Assembly (NCBI GenBank): GCA_018873245.2
Contig: JAEMBT020000003.1
Location: 6,715,843-6,779,842 of the forward strand
Length of the DNA stretch: 64,000 nucleotides
Direction of reading: 5' to 3'
Source of the DNA: Archegozetes longisetosus
Lineage: Eukaryota; Arthropoda; Arachnida; Sarcoptiformes; Trhypochthoniidae
Shown here: positions 24,208 to 36,900 of the stretch, piece by piece
Numbering within the stretch: the first letter of the stretch is position 1
How the letters are laid out: every line of letters starts with the position of its first letter
Notes under the pieces: model-generated
Databases searched by the model: none
What the model was told of the DNA's origin: nothing
What the model saw: only the letters and a program-made list of their open reading frames with translations
Position numbers and translations under genes: made by a program

Positions 24208-26740
24208 AAACTAAAGACAAAAATTTATGCATCAAGTAATACATTGAGCCATTTGGGATAGAATAAAGCAAATTGCTTCTACTGTCATAATTTGAGAAAC
24301 TTATCCACTCTATAGCAATGATACATGTTCTATGGATCACTTAATATAATTATTTTGTTTCTCCAAACCGTTTTGTTGGACTAATACCGTCTACAATACT
24401 ATCTATACTACATCTCTACTTATTTCTATCTATACATCTCTAACTATGTCTCGCATTAAATCAGTCTTACAACTAACCAATTACTTTGATTACCAAAACA
24501 ACTCTTAACTGTAAGATTGATTTAGTAAAGGTTTTTATGCTTGAAAGCTGAGCCAACAGAGCAAAAGTAGGACAAAAATTGGTGAATTGGTAGATAGAAA
24601 TTAGTGAAAATGTGTTGAAATGATTTTGTTTGGCAGTAACACAAAACGTCATGTCTATATATGGTTTGTCCCGTTAACGGCTTATGAGTTGGTGTCATGT
24701 TTTAAGGTCAAAATCGTCTACACATTATTATTCAAATCAATCAATAACTTTCCAATACTTATATAACTTTACTTCTCACCAACTATTATCACCTAAACCA
24801 CTGAAATTTCATTTTCAGCACCTTTTCATAACTTTATGCCTTCAATCGTTTGTGGCATTGGATTTAGTTTTAAAGTTGTTTTCGGTGCTTAAACACAAGT
24901 GACGTCATCGGAACCAATTGAGCTCGCCTTAAACGCCATGTTGAGAACGTAAGGGTGTGGACAACTGATTGTATGTTAAGGGTATGATTGTATGCATGTT
25001 TCTCTATGGAATTGACTTTAGTCTGAGGCTGTAATGTTTGCATAAATGCATAAGACATAGCATTACACTCTCTCCCTATGCCTTCTCTATGCTGTACGTG
25101 AGTGAGTGTGAATTGTGTATACATTTAGGGCTCATTCAGTGCACAACCAGACGAAAGTCTATTCACTGTTAAATACAATCGCATCAGTGTGAAAAACATT
25201 GGATTTTATAAATAATAATTCGTAATAACGGGTCATCTGTCGTGAAAAGGTACCACTTTTTGTAAAACTTATTTCTCACCTAAGCTTTTATTGTTGAGAA
25301 TAAATGTTTCGTTCATTAAGAGTTGACAGTTAATCAAACAAATAGAGTTTTCAGTAACATTTAGTTAATAGAAATGTCATCAAATGTGTAACACATGTAA
25401 AGCTTAGGCAATGGTTGGCTGCAATTATTAGTCCCAATAGATTCAATGTTAAGCATCACTTCTATTGCGGCCTATTTTCTCCGCTTAACTTTTTCTACTC
25501 TTTATAACTTTTGTTTTGCTCAATATGTAACTAATGGTTTACTTTTGTTCATTTTGATTACCCACTCATATTGTTTACTTTAATTTACATAATTTTGATC
25601 ATTTCTAACTATCAAAATAACTTAATTGAAAACAGTTGTCACTTGTTTGGGAAGTATTGACTGAAGTGTCGCTCTGACTGCTATTCAGATGTAGCCAAGT
25701 CCCACTTCAAGTCCAATCAATTGATTCCACTTATGGGACATTCAATTGAGTCGTTTTATGAGTTCGTTCTGAGAAGTGAAAATATTTACCATATCTCTCA
25801 AATTTCAACTATTTTATTGTTTTCACAATCAATTTAACAGTTAATTGAACTTGAAATTAATAGTTTTACGAAATAATAGTTGAAATTGAATACATTTATA
25901 AGAGTTTCTTATCGCAAATGTTATGCTTTTTAAGGCATTTGACATTTGTGAACATGAATGCCATACATCAAATGTGGCAAACATTGCAGCAAAAGCCAGT
26001 TTTAGTATTTGCAAGTGATAAACAAAGTTGTATTTAATACGTTAGAAAGTTATGCAATGCTACGTTATAGCTATACTTATGTAAAGACTGATTCATTCAA
26101 ACTTCTAGTTATTGCCTATTATGGATGTCTATGAAATGTTAATCCTAACTTATAAAACCGGTCGCCGGAAAAGCATGCAACTTTCAAAATAGATCACCTC
26201 TAACTAAATTGTTCAACTAATTAATGTGGGAGTTATACGAAATCTAACATTCCTTATATCATCGAGTAATTATATATCTTCTAACAATATTACCTTCAGA
26301 TATCCTTTACTCTCCCTACATAATCCACTATCTGAATCTATCTAACTGATGAAGTTAACTCATCTAGTTCACTCCTAACTCATCTGAAGTATAATGAGAA
26401 TATATCTCATATTTATTATTAGTTTATTTAAACTAATATCTTGTTTCATATTTAGACAAAACTAATTTGTTGCTTAACTATTTTATTACTAGTATTTACA
26501 TGAGTTTGATTTACTCCCACTTTTGTTGGAGACTTAACTGTTGTATAATTATTGAAATTAAAACACCGACTCAATTATTTGAATTGAATACAAGATTCTC
26601 TATGACATCCTGTTGTCAATGCCATAAAGTTGAGAACAATCACATTTCCTCGCATTCTAATAACTATTGAAATGCCAATTTCGTATTCATTTGGCTCTCA
26701 CACTTCCTCAATATTTAGCTGTTAGTATCATAAACTTTCG

Positions 26741-26791
26741 ACTACTACTACTACTACTACTACTACTATTATTATTATTATTGTTGTTGTT
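26741..26791. repeat. Compound trinucleotide repeat (ACT)n(ATT)n(GTT)n
   Basis: About nine ACT units pass into ATT and then GTT units, a typical compound microsatellite produced by point mutation and slippage. Confidence 0.9.
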
Positions 26792-29700
26792 TATCACCAA
26801 TACTTTAAAATGTGTTTCAATTTGAATCTTAATTCGAGTATAAGGTGGAGTAACTCTTATTCTAAGTTTGAGCTCAATCTAATATATTTGAGTCCGACCT
26901 CTAAGAAATTGATTAGCAGATGATCAGAAAGCTTGCACTTTACAGAGTACACATCTATTTATATCCTTATTTATTTGTTGTATGACTAATTTAGAAAATG
27001 TGCATTTTTATTAAATTTATATTTACTGCCTGCTCGCAACCAGAGATTCAATGATCTGTCAGAAAATTATAATTTTATTTGTCAGACTAAAAATATAACT
27101 GAACTAGTCATCTATACTGAAAAGAATCCGTTACTTCTTTTCCATCTAATATGATGCAAAACATGCGATTTATGTGCAAACCATCTCCAAGTATCTTAAG
27201 GAGATTTCCTATTAGACTTGCAATCGATTTATATTTATTGTGACTGCGACGTAATGCAAATTTAAGTTTAAAGATTGTAATCTTTTATTGTGTTTACACA
27301 AATCAGATCAAATCTACTCTTTATTACTCATAACGAAAAATGAAGTCTAATTCGTTGACTGTTCGATGCTTCATTCATGTTATTTCATGTTATCGTGTGT
27401 TTACATTAGTTCTGTTATCTCTGATTCAAGTTTGGAGAAGTTAAGAGGAGTTATTTGATCTTTGTTTTTGATGTGTGGCACACCTATAAATAGAACTACT
27501 TCTTAAATGAAAGTCACACTGAATTTAGAAAATATTCTGAACATTATTTTAATGTTCATATGGAATAAACTAGCGGACTATATAAGAGTTTAAACTACGG
27601 GGTCATCGGACAATATAGGGTTACTCTAAGAAATAGATCAAAGTATTGGGATAGGATTGCATAAGACTATATAGTTAGCAACATTATGCCGGAAGGAAAA
27701 TCGCTACAAAAAACCTAATGCTTCAACGAATCTTTCCAATTGGACCGCCTCTCAATTCCTCTCAATCCCTATTGGCCTAAAGTATCCATCGCAGCATCCG
27801 CATCCCGCACCAAAGAGGATGCTCGAGTCTTATGCATCGCTGGCTCTCTCCCGATACTACTTATCCACACTCAGCTAAACTAGAAATCCATAAATCCCTT
27901 TCTTAGTTCTCTCACTCTCTGTCACATATTGTCCGGATCTGATACACTCCGCCTTTCAGCGCAATGTCTGCAATTGTGATCATCTTGAAGATCTCAGTCT
28001 AATTTTAGCTCTTTGTGTTACCTTCACTTTTCTTGTTTGGAGCTTTTTTTATAATTACTATGCTTTATACTAATATCTCTCTTATCCTTTAACTCAATCC
28101 AAACACTTGTAAATAAGCTTCTAATAAATAACAAACACTATTGGCTTCAATGTCGCATAAACTGAAGGTAAGATTTTCATGAAACTTAACTGTTCATTTA
28201 TCCTTCACCCAATCTATATAAAAGTTGTCTCGGTTATATTAAAAGCTTTTTGAGATATCCTTCCAAAATGTTGATGCTATTTCTTAGCGCTTTTGTTCCT
28301 GCTTCATCCAACTAAATCTGCATTGCTCAAAATTCTAGTTTTAATTTTAGCTAGATTCAAAATAAAAGATCAAGTCTGCCGTATACCCTAAAGTTTGACT
28401 TCAAATTTTCATTTTAATCTTGACTAATACTTGTAGAGTAAATCTTACAAATGTTATGCTTACCAGCTTGTTTAGTAGATTAATAGTAGATTTAGGTGTT
28501 TTTTAAACCAAGGCTACATGCCAATTGTTGACCTGATTGGCCTCACGCCAATGTCATTAACCACTAGAAAAAAATTATCTTTCAATCCCAATTGTCATTT
28601 GTACAGATGAATATATTTGTATATAAAGCCTGAACAAATAAATGCTAAACAATTTGAAGCCAGTCTACTTTGATTCAGAACTCCATCGAACAATCGCATA
28701 GTTGACTCAACTTGATTGAGTCTTCCTCAACACCCATTTTTGGGTTCTATCTGTAAAAAATTAGTTTGTTATCTGTCTCCTGGCTTAAATCCGATGCAAA
28801 TTAATTGCACGCTGGGTTGCGATGGCACCCCAAGTTTTCAATTTTTCTTGTCAGTCAATTCTTCAATAGTTCAGTCCTATTAGGTTTCATATTCTGTATT
28901 TATGAGGTTTTGGCAAAATTTTACTTATTCTCAGATTAAGACATCAATGAATTTATTGTTCAGGTCATCCTATAACTGGTTATCATTGAAACGATTAGCA
29001 GATGAAGAATTTGTTATCTTAAGCCTACTATTTTAACTTGATTCGTACTTTTTAACTTTAAATGACATCCTGTTTTAATGACTAAGTTCAAACATGCAGT
29101 TTTGGCGGTTGTGTAACTCATTAAAAAGTCAAGATTGTTCTTAATATATCGACTTTTTTTGCTTCTTGTGCCCTATTTTTCTAGTTCAACCCGAATCCAA
29201 ATTGAATTAATCGTTCCACCTAAGTTTATACTAAACTTTAGTTTTGATTTACTTGCCAATTTCCTCAATTAGACGGCAGACCACAGTTGACCATAGTTGA
29301 TTTTCTCATTACTCAAGCAAATTGATTCACAATTGTTGAAAATTTGAGCATTTGATTTATATGATAAAGATGGACATGTTTTGTATTGAGGATCGCAACG
29401 CGTTAGGAAATTTTGATTTAATGAGCTCTCGTGGGATTCACCTCCTCTTCTCTCTGCCTTTTGAGGCTGAAGAACGTGAAACCTTGGTTTTTTGTAAAAC
29501 TGCGTATTCTTGTTAGATATCCCTTATAAATTTGCAATTTCATTGATGTTTATTTGAAATGGCGAGTTAAGTAAACTCAAAGATCCCTGTAAAATAATCA
29601 TTTCTTTAAAGTTGAACTGAGTTATGCCGCTAAAGTGATTCGAAATCCATTAAGTTTTTCATACTATTGATTTGTAAATTCTCGAGTATTTCAAATAATT

Positions 29701-30490
29701 AGTTTGAAATATTTATGCAAACTAGTTTTTCTGAAAAATAATTATTTTAATTAGTGATAGTTAACGAGAAATTGAAACATGTTTTATTCAATTAAAAACT
29801 GCAAGTTTTAAAGTATATCTTAACTATTTTTCAAATCTAGCTTTACTTAAGTAATCTTAGATAAACTTTTATGTTTATTTCCGGACAAATCACATAAAAA
29901 CTAAGTTACACTGAATTCTTTTTTTAAGATAAAGTAAATTTATGTTCATTTGAAAGTTCGTTTTCGAAATGTGTGTTAACGTTGAGCGAGTAGCTCAAAA
30001 AATTGGCAATCAAATTGAGAGCAAACTATTTTTGTATTTGGTTGCAATAATCTAAAATTCGTATGAGTAAATAATAATTAGTAATTGTATTAAAAATTGA
30101 CATGACAACTAAATTAAGTTTAAAGCAATTGTGACTGTTTAGTAGTGAAGTGCTCGCCTAATGATCCCTTGTTTCGCTTCAAGTTGTGTTGGGTTAACTA
30201 AATGATCTTTTAATTTTATATTTATATTAACAATTCAAACTGCAGTCCTCTTTGCCAAAGTGTCTTTCATCCTATTCAGGCTTTTTATTAGACTATCTCT
30301 GTATCGCTGCTAGACGCATATCACTCCGATATTTGATCAAATTATACAAAAGGGAGAGGAGAACAAATCAAATTTTCTATGGAGGTTATAAAATAATGTT
30401 ATAGATTCTATAGTAAACTTGACTGATTCACTTCACGATGTTTATGTGCCGTACATAAGTGTATGCATGGGAATAGCAGATCACAATTGC

Positions 30491-30492
<2 letters not shown>

Positions 30493-30527
<35 letters not shown>
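30493..30527. repeat. (CT)n microsatellite
   Basis: Uninterrupted CT run of about 35 bases, some 400 bases before the talin start codon; a possible GAGA-type promoter element. Confidence 0.9.
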
Positions 30528-30531
<4 letters not shown>

Positions 30532-30929
30532 TCTGATAATTGCTTCTACACGAGCTCACTTAGTCATCCTTGATAGCAACCACGAGTCATGCCTTTTCAC
30601 AGCTTCTTCCGTCAGATCGTAGTACATCGAGTATTAACAAACTTACAGAATATAGATAGTAATCAAAGCAAGTTACAAATCACATTCAGCAAAATAATTC
30701 ATGTTGGTTTGATTTAACAGCGCGATTTGTCTTGTTGCCATCGCTGATCTTTAAGTTTCTAACTGTAAAGTAAATGTGCAGTCTTCTTCATGATCAGTTC
30801 TCGAGCTGACACTTAACCCAACTATTTTATTGCTTTAGCTTATCTGATGATTTATTACAAATTTGTTGATTCGTTGAGCAGGAGAACTGATTTTGGTATA
30901 ACGAAAACTTCTTGACACATATCAACGAA

Positions 30930-33900
30930 ATGGCAACGCTTTCGCTTAAAATTAGCGTTGCCGAGAAAAATGTGGTCAAAACTATGCAATTCGAACCATC
31001 CATTATGGTATACGATGCCTGTCGCCTTATCAGAGAAAAGATTACAGAAGCAAATCTTGGACAAGGTATTCATTTGAATATTACTTTTCTCAAATGCTTT
31101 ACAGTTCAAATTCACGTTATGCATTATTCTAATTGAGTTGAACAGATTTAGTCATAATCTCTAAGATTTGCAACACTATCACAAAACCAATTTAGTTGAT
31201 CAGTTGTACAGTATATATGCAGTAATATCCAGATTTAGTGAAGCTCCTCTTAGTGAATTCTCGTTATAGAGTCGGCAATAGTTTGTTGCCGACACACATG
31301 AACTAACGCTAAATAACCTTTTTATAGTGAATCTGAATTATCGGTCCCTAGCGATTCACTAAATCGAGATATCACTATATATATCTTAAGCTCGGCTAGT
31401 TAACTAAAGTTTGTTAGTATTGGCGAACTGAAATTTAAGATGATGTTATTTATAGTTTGTTTTTCTAAATGTTTGTCGCAGCGAAAGACTATGGACTTTT
31501 CTTAACAGACGAAGATCCGAAGAAAGGTGTTTGGTTGGAACCAGCACGTTCTCTCGAATACTATCTGCTACGAAATGGAGTAAGTTCTCAAATTTAGGCC
31601 GACTATATTGAAACGCTCTACTCGGGGGCTTCAATAAATATTTACTATTATATAGTTTAGAACTTAAGTTTCGATATTAAAAGTCAATCTAATAAATTAG
31701 GTTTTGTTTTCAGTTGTGCTATTGGTTCAAAGTTATGAAAGTATCGATTCTTATTTGAATGATGCTTTAGATGCGCAAAGCTATAATATATAGTTCCAAT
31801 ACCCTCTCCATCAATATTCGTTCCCCACATTTCAGTCCATTTACTCAATTAAATTAATAAATCTATTCTGCTTCCAGGACTTACTCGAATATAGAAGAAA
31901 AATGAGAACTCTTAGAGTGCGAATGCTTGACGGCAGCGTTAAAACAGTTTTAGTTGATGACAGTCAGCCCGTCGCCAGTCTTATGGTTGTTATTTGCACT
32001 AAGATTGGTATAACTTTTATCTTTTAATAGTTTTGACCGCTAATATACAAATCGTTTGGTCATCTCTCTTTTCATAATCAGGAATAACAAATCATGACGA
32101 GTATTCGTTAGTCCGTGAGTTTCCCGAAGAACTAAGAGACGCAACTCTTTCGTCTACTGGAACTTTGACACTAAAACGAAAAGATAAGGACAAAGACAAG
32201 ACCATTGACTCTAAGATGGAACAATTGAAGAAAAAGCTAAAAACAGACGATGACTTGAATTGGATCGATCACGCGAAGACATTACGCGAGCAGGGAATCG
32301 ACGAAGAAGAAACTTTACTACTTCGAAGAAAGTTCTTCTTTTCAGATCAAAACATAGATTCTAGAGATCCAGTTCAATTGAATCTGCTGTACGTTCAGGC
32401 TAGAGATGCAATTATTGCAGGCACACATCCAGTCACAGTAGACGAGGCCTGTCAGTTCGCTGGCATTCAGTGTCAGATCCAATTTGGAGACCATGTCGAA
32501 AGCAAACATAAGCAAGGATTCTTAGATCTAAAAGAATTCCTACCTAAAGATTACTCTAAAATTAAAGGAATTGAGAAAAAACTATTTGCCGAACACAGAA
32601 AGCATGTCGGAGAAAGCGAGTTAGAAGCTAAGGTCAAATATGTAGCTCTCGCCCGATCTCTTAAGACGTATGGCGTCACATTTTTCTTAGTCAAAGAAAA
32701 GATGAAGGGAAAAAACAAACTCGTGCCGCGCCTGCTCGGAGTTACTAAAGATAGTGTTCTTCGATTAGATGAAAAAACTAAAGAAATTATGAAAACATGG
32801 CCTTTGACCACTGTCAAGAGATGGGCTGCCTCTCCTAATAGCTTTACTCTAGACTTTGGAGACTATTCAGACTCTTATTATTCAGTGCAAACCGCTGAAG
32901 GCGAACAGATTTCACAACTCATAGCTGGTTATATCGACATAATTTTGAGAAGAAAAAAAGCAAAGGACCATTTCGGGATTGAAGGTGATGAGGGATCAAC
33001 TATGGTTGAAGATAGCGTTTCTCCATCAAAGGCAACAATACTTCAACACCAACCTGGACAAAAACCATCAAAACCTATAATTGAAGATTTGGCCATTCCT
33101 GGCATCATAAGACCAGGAACTAATGGACCCCAAACTATAAACATAAAAGAAATGCCTGAGCAAAGCTTAACAGCAGTTCAAAGTCGAGCGCCTGTACAGC
33201 AATCACCTCTTATGACAGCACAACATCCGAAATATCTTCAAACTGGACTTTCAGAACCACAAAGAGCTTTGTTATCGACTATTGGTGTGGGTCAGGACGC
33301 CGTCCAAAAAGCACTTAAAGAACTGGAAACTAAAGCCAAAATACCAGAGTATGGGCCAGACTTGGGATGGAAACAAATCAATTGGATGTAAAGAAAGAAA
33401 CGGTTTCATCACAAATGGCTGCACTCAATGCAGCCACAGCCCAGGTCATCACATTGACATCAGTTCCGGAGGAAGAGCTCGATCATCCGGCTTTGGGCGC
33501 TGCCATCCATACAATCACTACAAACTTGCCTGAGATGTCACGCGATGTGAAAGTAATCGCAGCCTTAATGGAAGACGACGATAAGGGCGAACGACTGATA
33601 GATGCGGCTAGAAACTTATGCTCTGCCTTCTCTGAATTGCTAAAGGCCGCAGAACCGGCAACGAAAGCTCCGCGACAGAACTTATTGAATGCTGCGAGCA
33701 AAGTAGGCGAAGCGACTACTAATTTGTTGTATACTATTGGAGAAGAAGATGAATACGATAGAGAAGCATCTGATATTTTATTAAGCCTTTCAAAGCCTGT
33801 AGCAAACGCCGCGGCAACACTTGTGTTGAAAGCAAAAGATGTGGCGTCGAGATGTGATGATCAGGCGGCACAAAACCGTGTGATAAGCTCGGCGACTCAG

Positions 33901-36900
33901 TGCGCTTTAGCCACTTCTCAATTGGTCGCATGTGCCAAAGTTGTTGCGCCAACTATTAACAATCCTAATTGCCAACAACAGATAATAGAAGCTGCCAAAG
34001 AAGTTGCAAAATCAGTCGAAAATATTGTTAAAGTATGTCAAGACTCGATACAAGACGATAACTTGAACGGAGACCTGAAGGCAGCAGCAGCTGATGTAAC
34101 TCAAGCTCTGAATAATTTACTTAATCACGTAAGAACTTTAGGTGATAGTCGTGGAAAAAAGACAACCGAACACGACGGCGCTGTTGACACTATTCTTGAC
34201 GCGACCGATCGTTTGTTCAGCAGTACAGGTGATGCCACAGAAATGGTAAGACAGGCCAAGATATTGGCGCAGGCGACCGCACAATTGATTCATAACATCA
34301 AAGGACAAGCAGAAACTCAACCCGATTCTGATATTCAGAAGCGCTTGTTAGCAGCGGCAAAAGTACTAGCTGACGCTACTTCACGACTGGTTGAAGCAGC
34401 CAAAGGCTGTGCATCAAATCCACACGATTCCGACTCTCAGGCGGCTCTCAAAAGAGCGGCTGAAGACTTAAGAAATGCTACAAATACTGCCGCAAGCAAT
34501 GCACTTAAGCGCAAGGTTATAACTCGTCTCGAGGCCACTGCAAAGCACGCGACAGCAATGGCCACTCAGAACATCGCGGCCGCACACGGATGCGGACCTT
34601 ATAATAGCAATGAAATGATTCAAGACGAGCTGATCCATGTTTGTCGAGAGGTATCTGACACTATTCCTAGAGTTGTTCAGGGAATCAAAGGAACGCAGAA
34701 CGAACCTGACAACTCAAGCAAACAGCTGCAACTTATCAATGCTTGCGAACAATTTCTTACTCCTGCCTCTAGGATGGTCACTACTTCTAAGTCTACTATT
34801 CCCACCATTACAGACCAGTCATGCGCTATTCAATTAACGCAAGCTTCGCAACAATTAGCTGAAGCGCTCTCAGAATTGCGAATTAATATCGCAAAAGCGC
34901 AGGAGGCATGTAGTTCTTCAATGGAGATCGACGCGGCCATCGAATCAATCAGAGAACTAGATCGAGAATTAGCTGAATGTCGAAAAGCTGCCATTAATTA
35001 CCACTTGAAACCTCTTCCTGGAGAAAACTTGGAGTATTGTTCGTCCCAACTGAGTTCTACGTGTAAGTCAGTCGGCTCTTCAATGGCTCAGTTACTTACA
35101 GCTGCCTCTCAGGGCAACGAAAACTTTACGGGTCACGCCGCACGCGAAACTTCAAATTCCTTGAAAAGCTTGACTACTGCTGTCCGAGGAGTAGCCGCAA
35201 CCTCTAATGAGAGAGATGTTCAAATGCGAGTCATCGATAATGCCAGAGATGTTTTGGAAAAATCTATTTTACTTTTTGAAGAGACAAAGTGGGCTCTTCA
35301 TAACCCTCACGATAGAGAAAGACAACAGAGGCTGACTCAAGTAGCCAAAAGCGTATCGAATTCTCTAAATAGTTGTGTTAATTGTCTTCCGGGTCAGAGA
35401 GATGTGGACGAATCGATACGCCATATAACAGACGCGAGTCAACTGATCACTAGAGAGCTTCCACATTCTAACAAATCCTACAGCGAATTACAAAATAACT
35501 TGACAACTGCTGCCACTAAGCTCAATGAAGCGGCAGCTGATGTCATAGAAGGGTCTCGAGGTCCTACTCAATTGGCTTCTTCGTCAAAGCAATTCAGTTC
35601 TGCCTTCACTTCACTGTTCACTTGTGGTTTAGAAATTGCGGGACAGGCTAAGGACTATGAGGTTCGCTCTCAAATGTTGGGCAGCCTTAAAACATTATCC
35701 ATGTCTTCAAGTAAATTATTAGCTTCTGCCAAATCAGTATCTGTTGACCCGAATGCTCCAAATGCTAGAAATCAATTGGCGTCTGCAGCCCGTTCTGTAA
35801 CTGATAGCATTAACAACTTGATAAACGTCTGCACCTCTTCTGCTCCCGGACAGAAAGAATGCGATTCTGCCATAAGAAACATTCAGATGATGCGATCACT
35901 TTTGGAACAGCCGAGCGAACCAATCAATGACTCGACTTACTTCGAGTGTCTGGAAACTGTAACTGAAAAAAGTCGTAGACTCGGAGATGCGATGACAGGA
36001 ATCGCAAATCACGCGAAAAAGAATGAGCACCAAGAGTTTGGAGAATCAGTGAAAGAGGCTTCAGACTCGATTTGTGGCTTGTTAGAAGGTGCGGCACAAG
36101 CGGCATATCTGGTAGGAGCTTCAGACGCGACGAGCGTTGCTGGCAGGTCAGGACTGGTTGACTTGAATTCTTTTCATAAAGCAAGCGAAGCCATTCAGTC
36201 TGCTTGTCAACAGTTATCGACTCGATCTAGTAATCAGCAACAAATTCTTTCAGCTGCTACTGTCATAGCAAAGCACACATCAGCTCTCTGTAACTCTTGT
36301 AGAGTGGCTTCTACTAAAACTAATAACCAGGTTGTCAAAAGACATTTTGTTCAGTCGGCCAAAGATGTTGCGAACGCAACCGCGAGCTTAGTCAAAGAAA
36401 TCAAGGCATTAGATCAAGACCCGCAATCTGAGCGCAATCATCAGAATTGCGCTGAAGCCACAAAACCACTTCTTGAAGCTGTAGAGAACTTGACAATATT
36501 CGCGAGTTCACCAGATTTTGCTCCGATTCCTGCAAAAATAAGTGCCAAAGCTCGAGCTTCCCAAGAACCGATCACTTCCTACGGAAAGTCAATAATCGAT
36601 GCCTCATGCAATATGATAATGGCTGCCAAATCATTAGCTTTGAATCCTAAGGACCCGCCCGGATGGCAAACACTCGCTAATCATAGCAAGAATGTTAGCG
36701 ATTCTATCAAAAAATTAGTCACTTCGATAAAAGACGCGTCTCCGGGACAGAAGGAATGCGACGAAGCAGTCGAAAAATTGAGTGCTTGTATCAGAGAATT
36801 AGACCAGTCGTCGCTCAATATCATTAGTCAGAACTTAGAGTCACGTCAAGACAACACTCTGAAAGGCTTTAGAGAAGCGACCAGCGCTGCTGCCACTGAA

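Larger units (their letters stand above)
22530..30929. other. 8.4 kb gene-poor stretch upstream of talin
   Basis: No protein-coding gene recognised; the short frames (for example 22919-23155, 23894-24112, 26467-26670, 30419-30622) look like chance. It may contain talin regulatory DNA and untranslated leader exons. There is a good donor CTGAAG/GTAAGA at about 28168 and an acceptor-like GTTGAGCAG near 30880, 50 bases before the talin ATG. A small GC/CpG-rich patch lies at 23188-23235 with two GGCGCC palindromes. Simple repeats are listed separately. Confidence 0.45.

Noticed and set aside
22919..24340. Several 60-80 codon frames in the pre-talin gap as genes
   Set aside because: Low-complexity or hydrophobic chance frames, no splice context and no family match.
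33386..33432. A 46-base GT-AG intron in talin (GTAAAG...TGCAG) to explain the first frame break
   Set aside because: The enclosed sequence codes talin-like residues (KKETVSSQMAALNAA), so it is exon.
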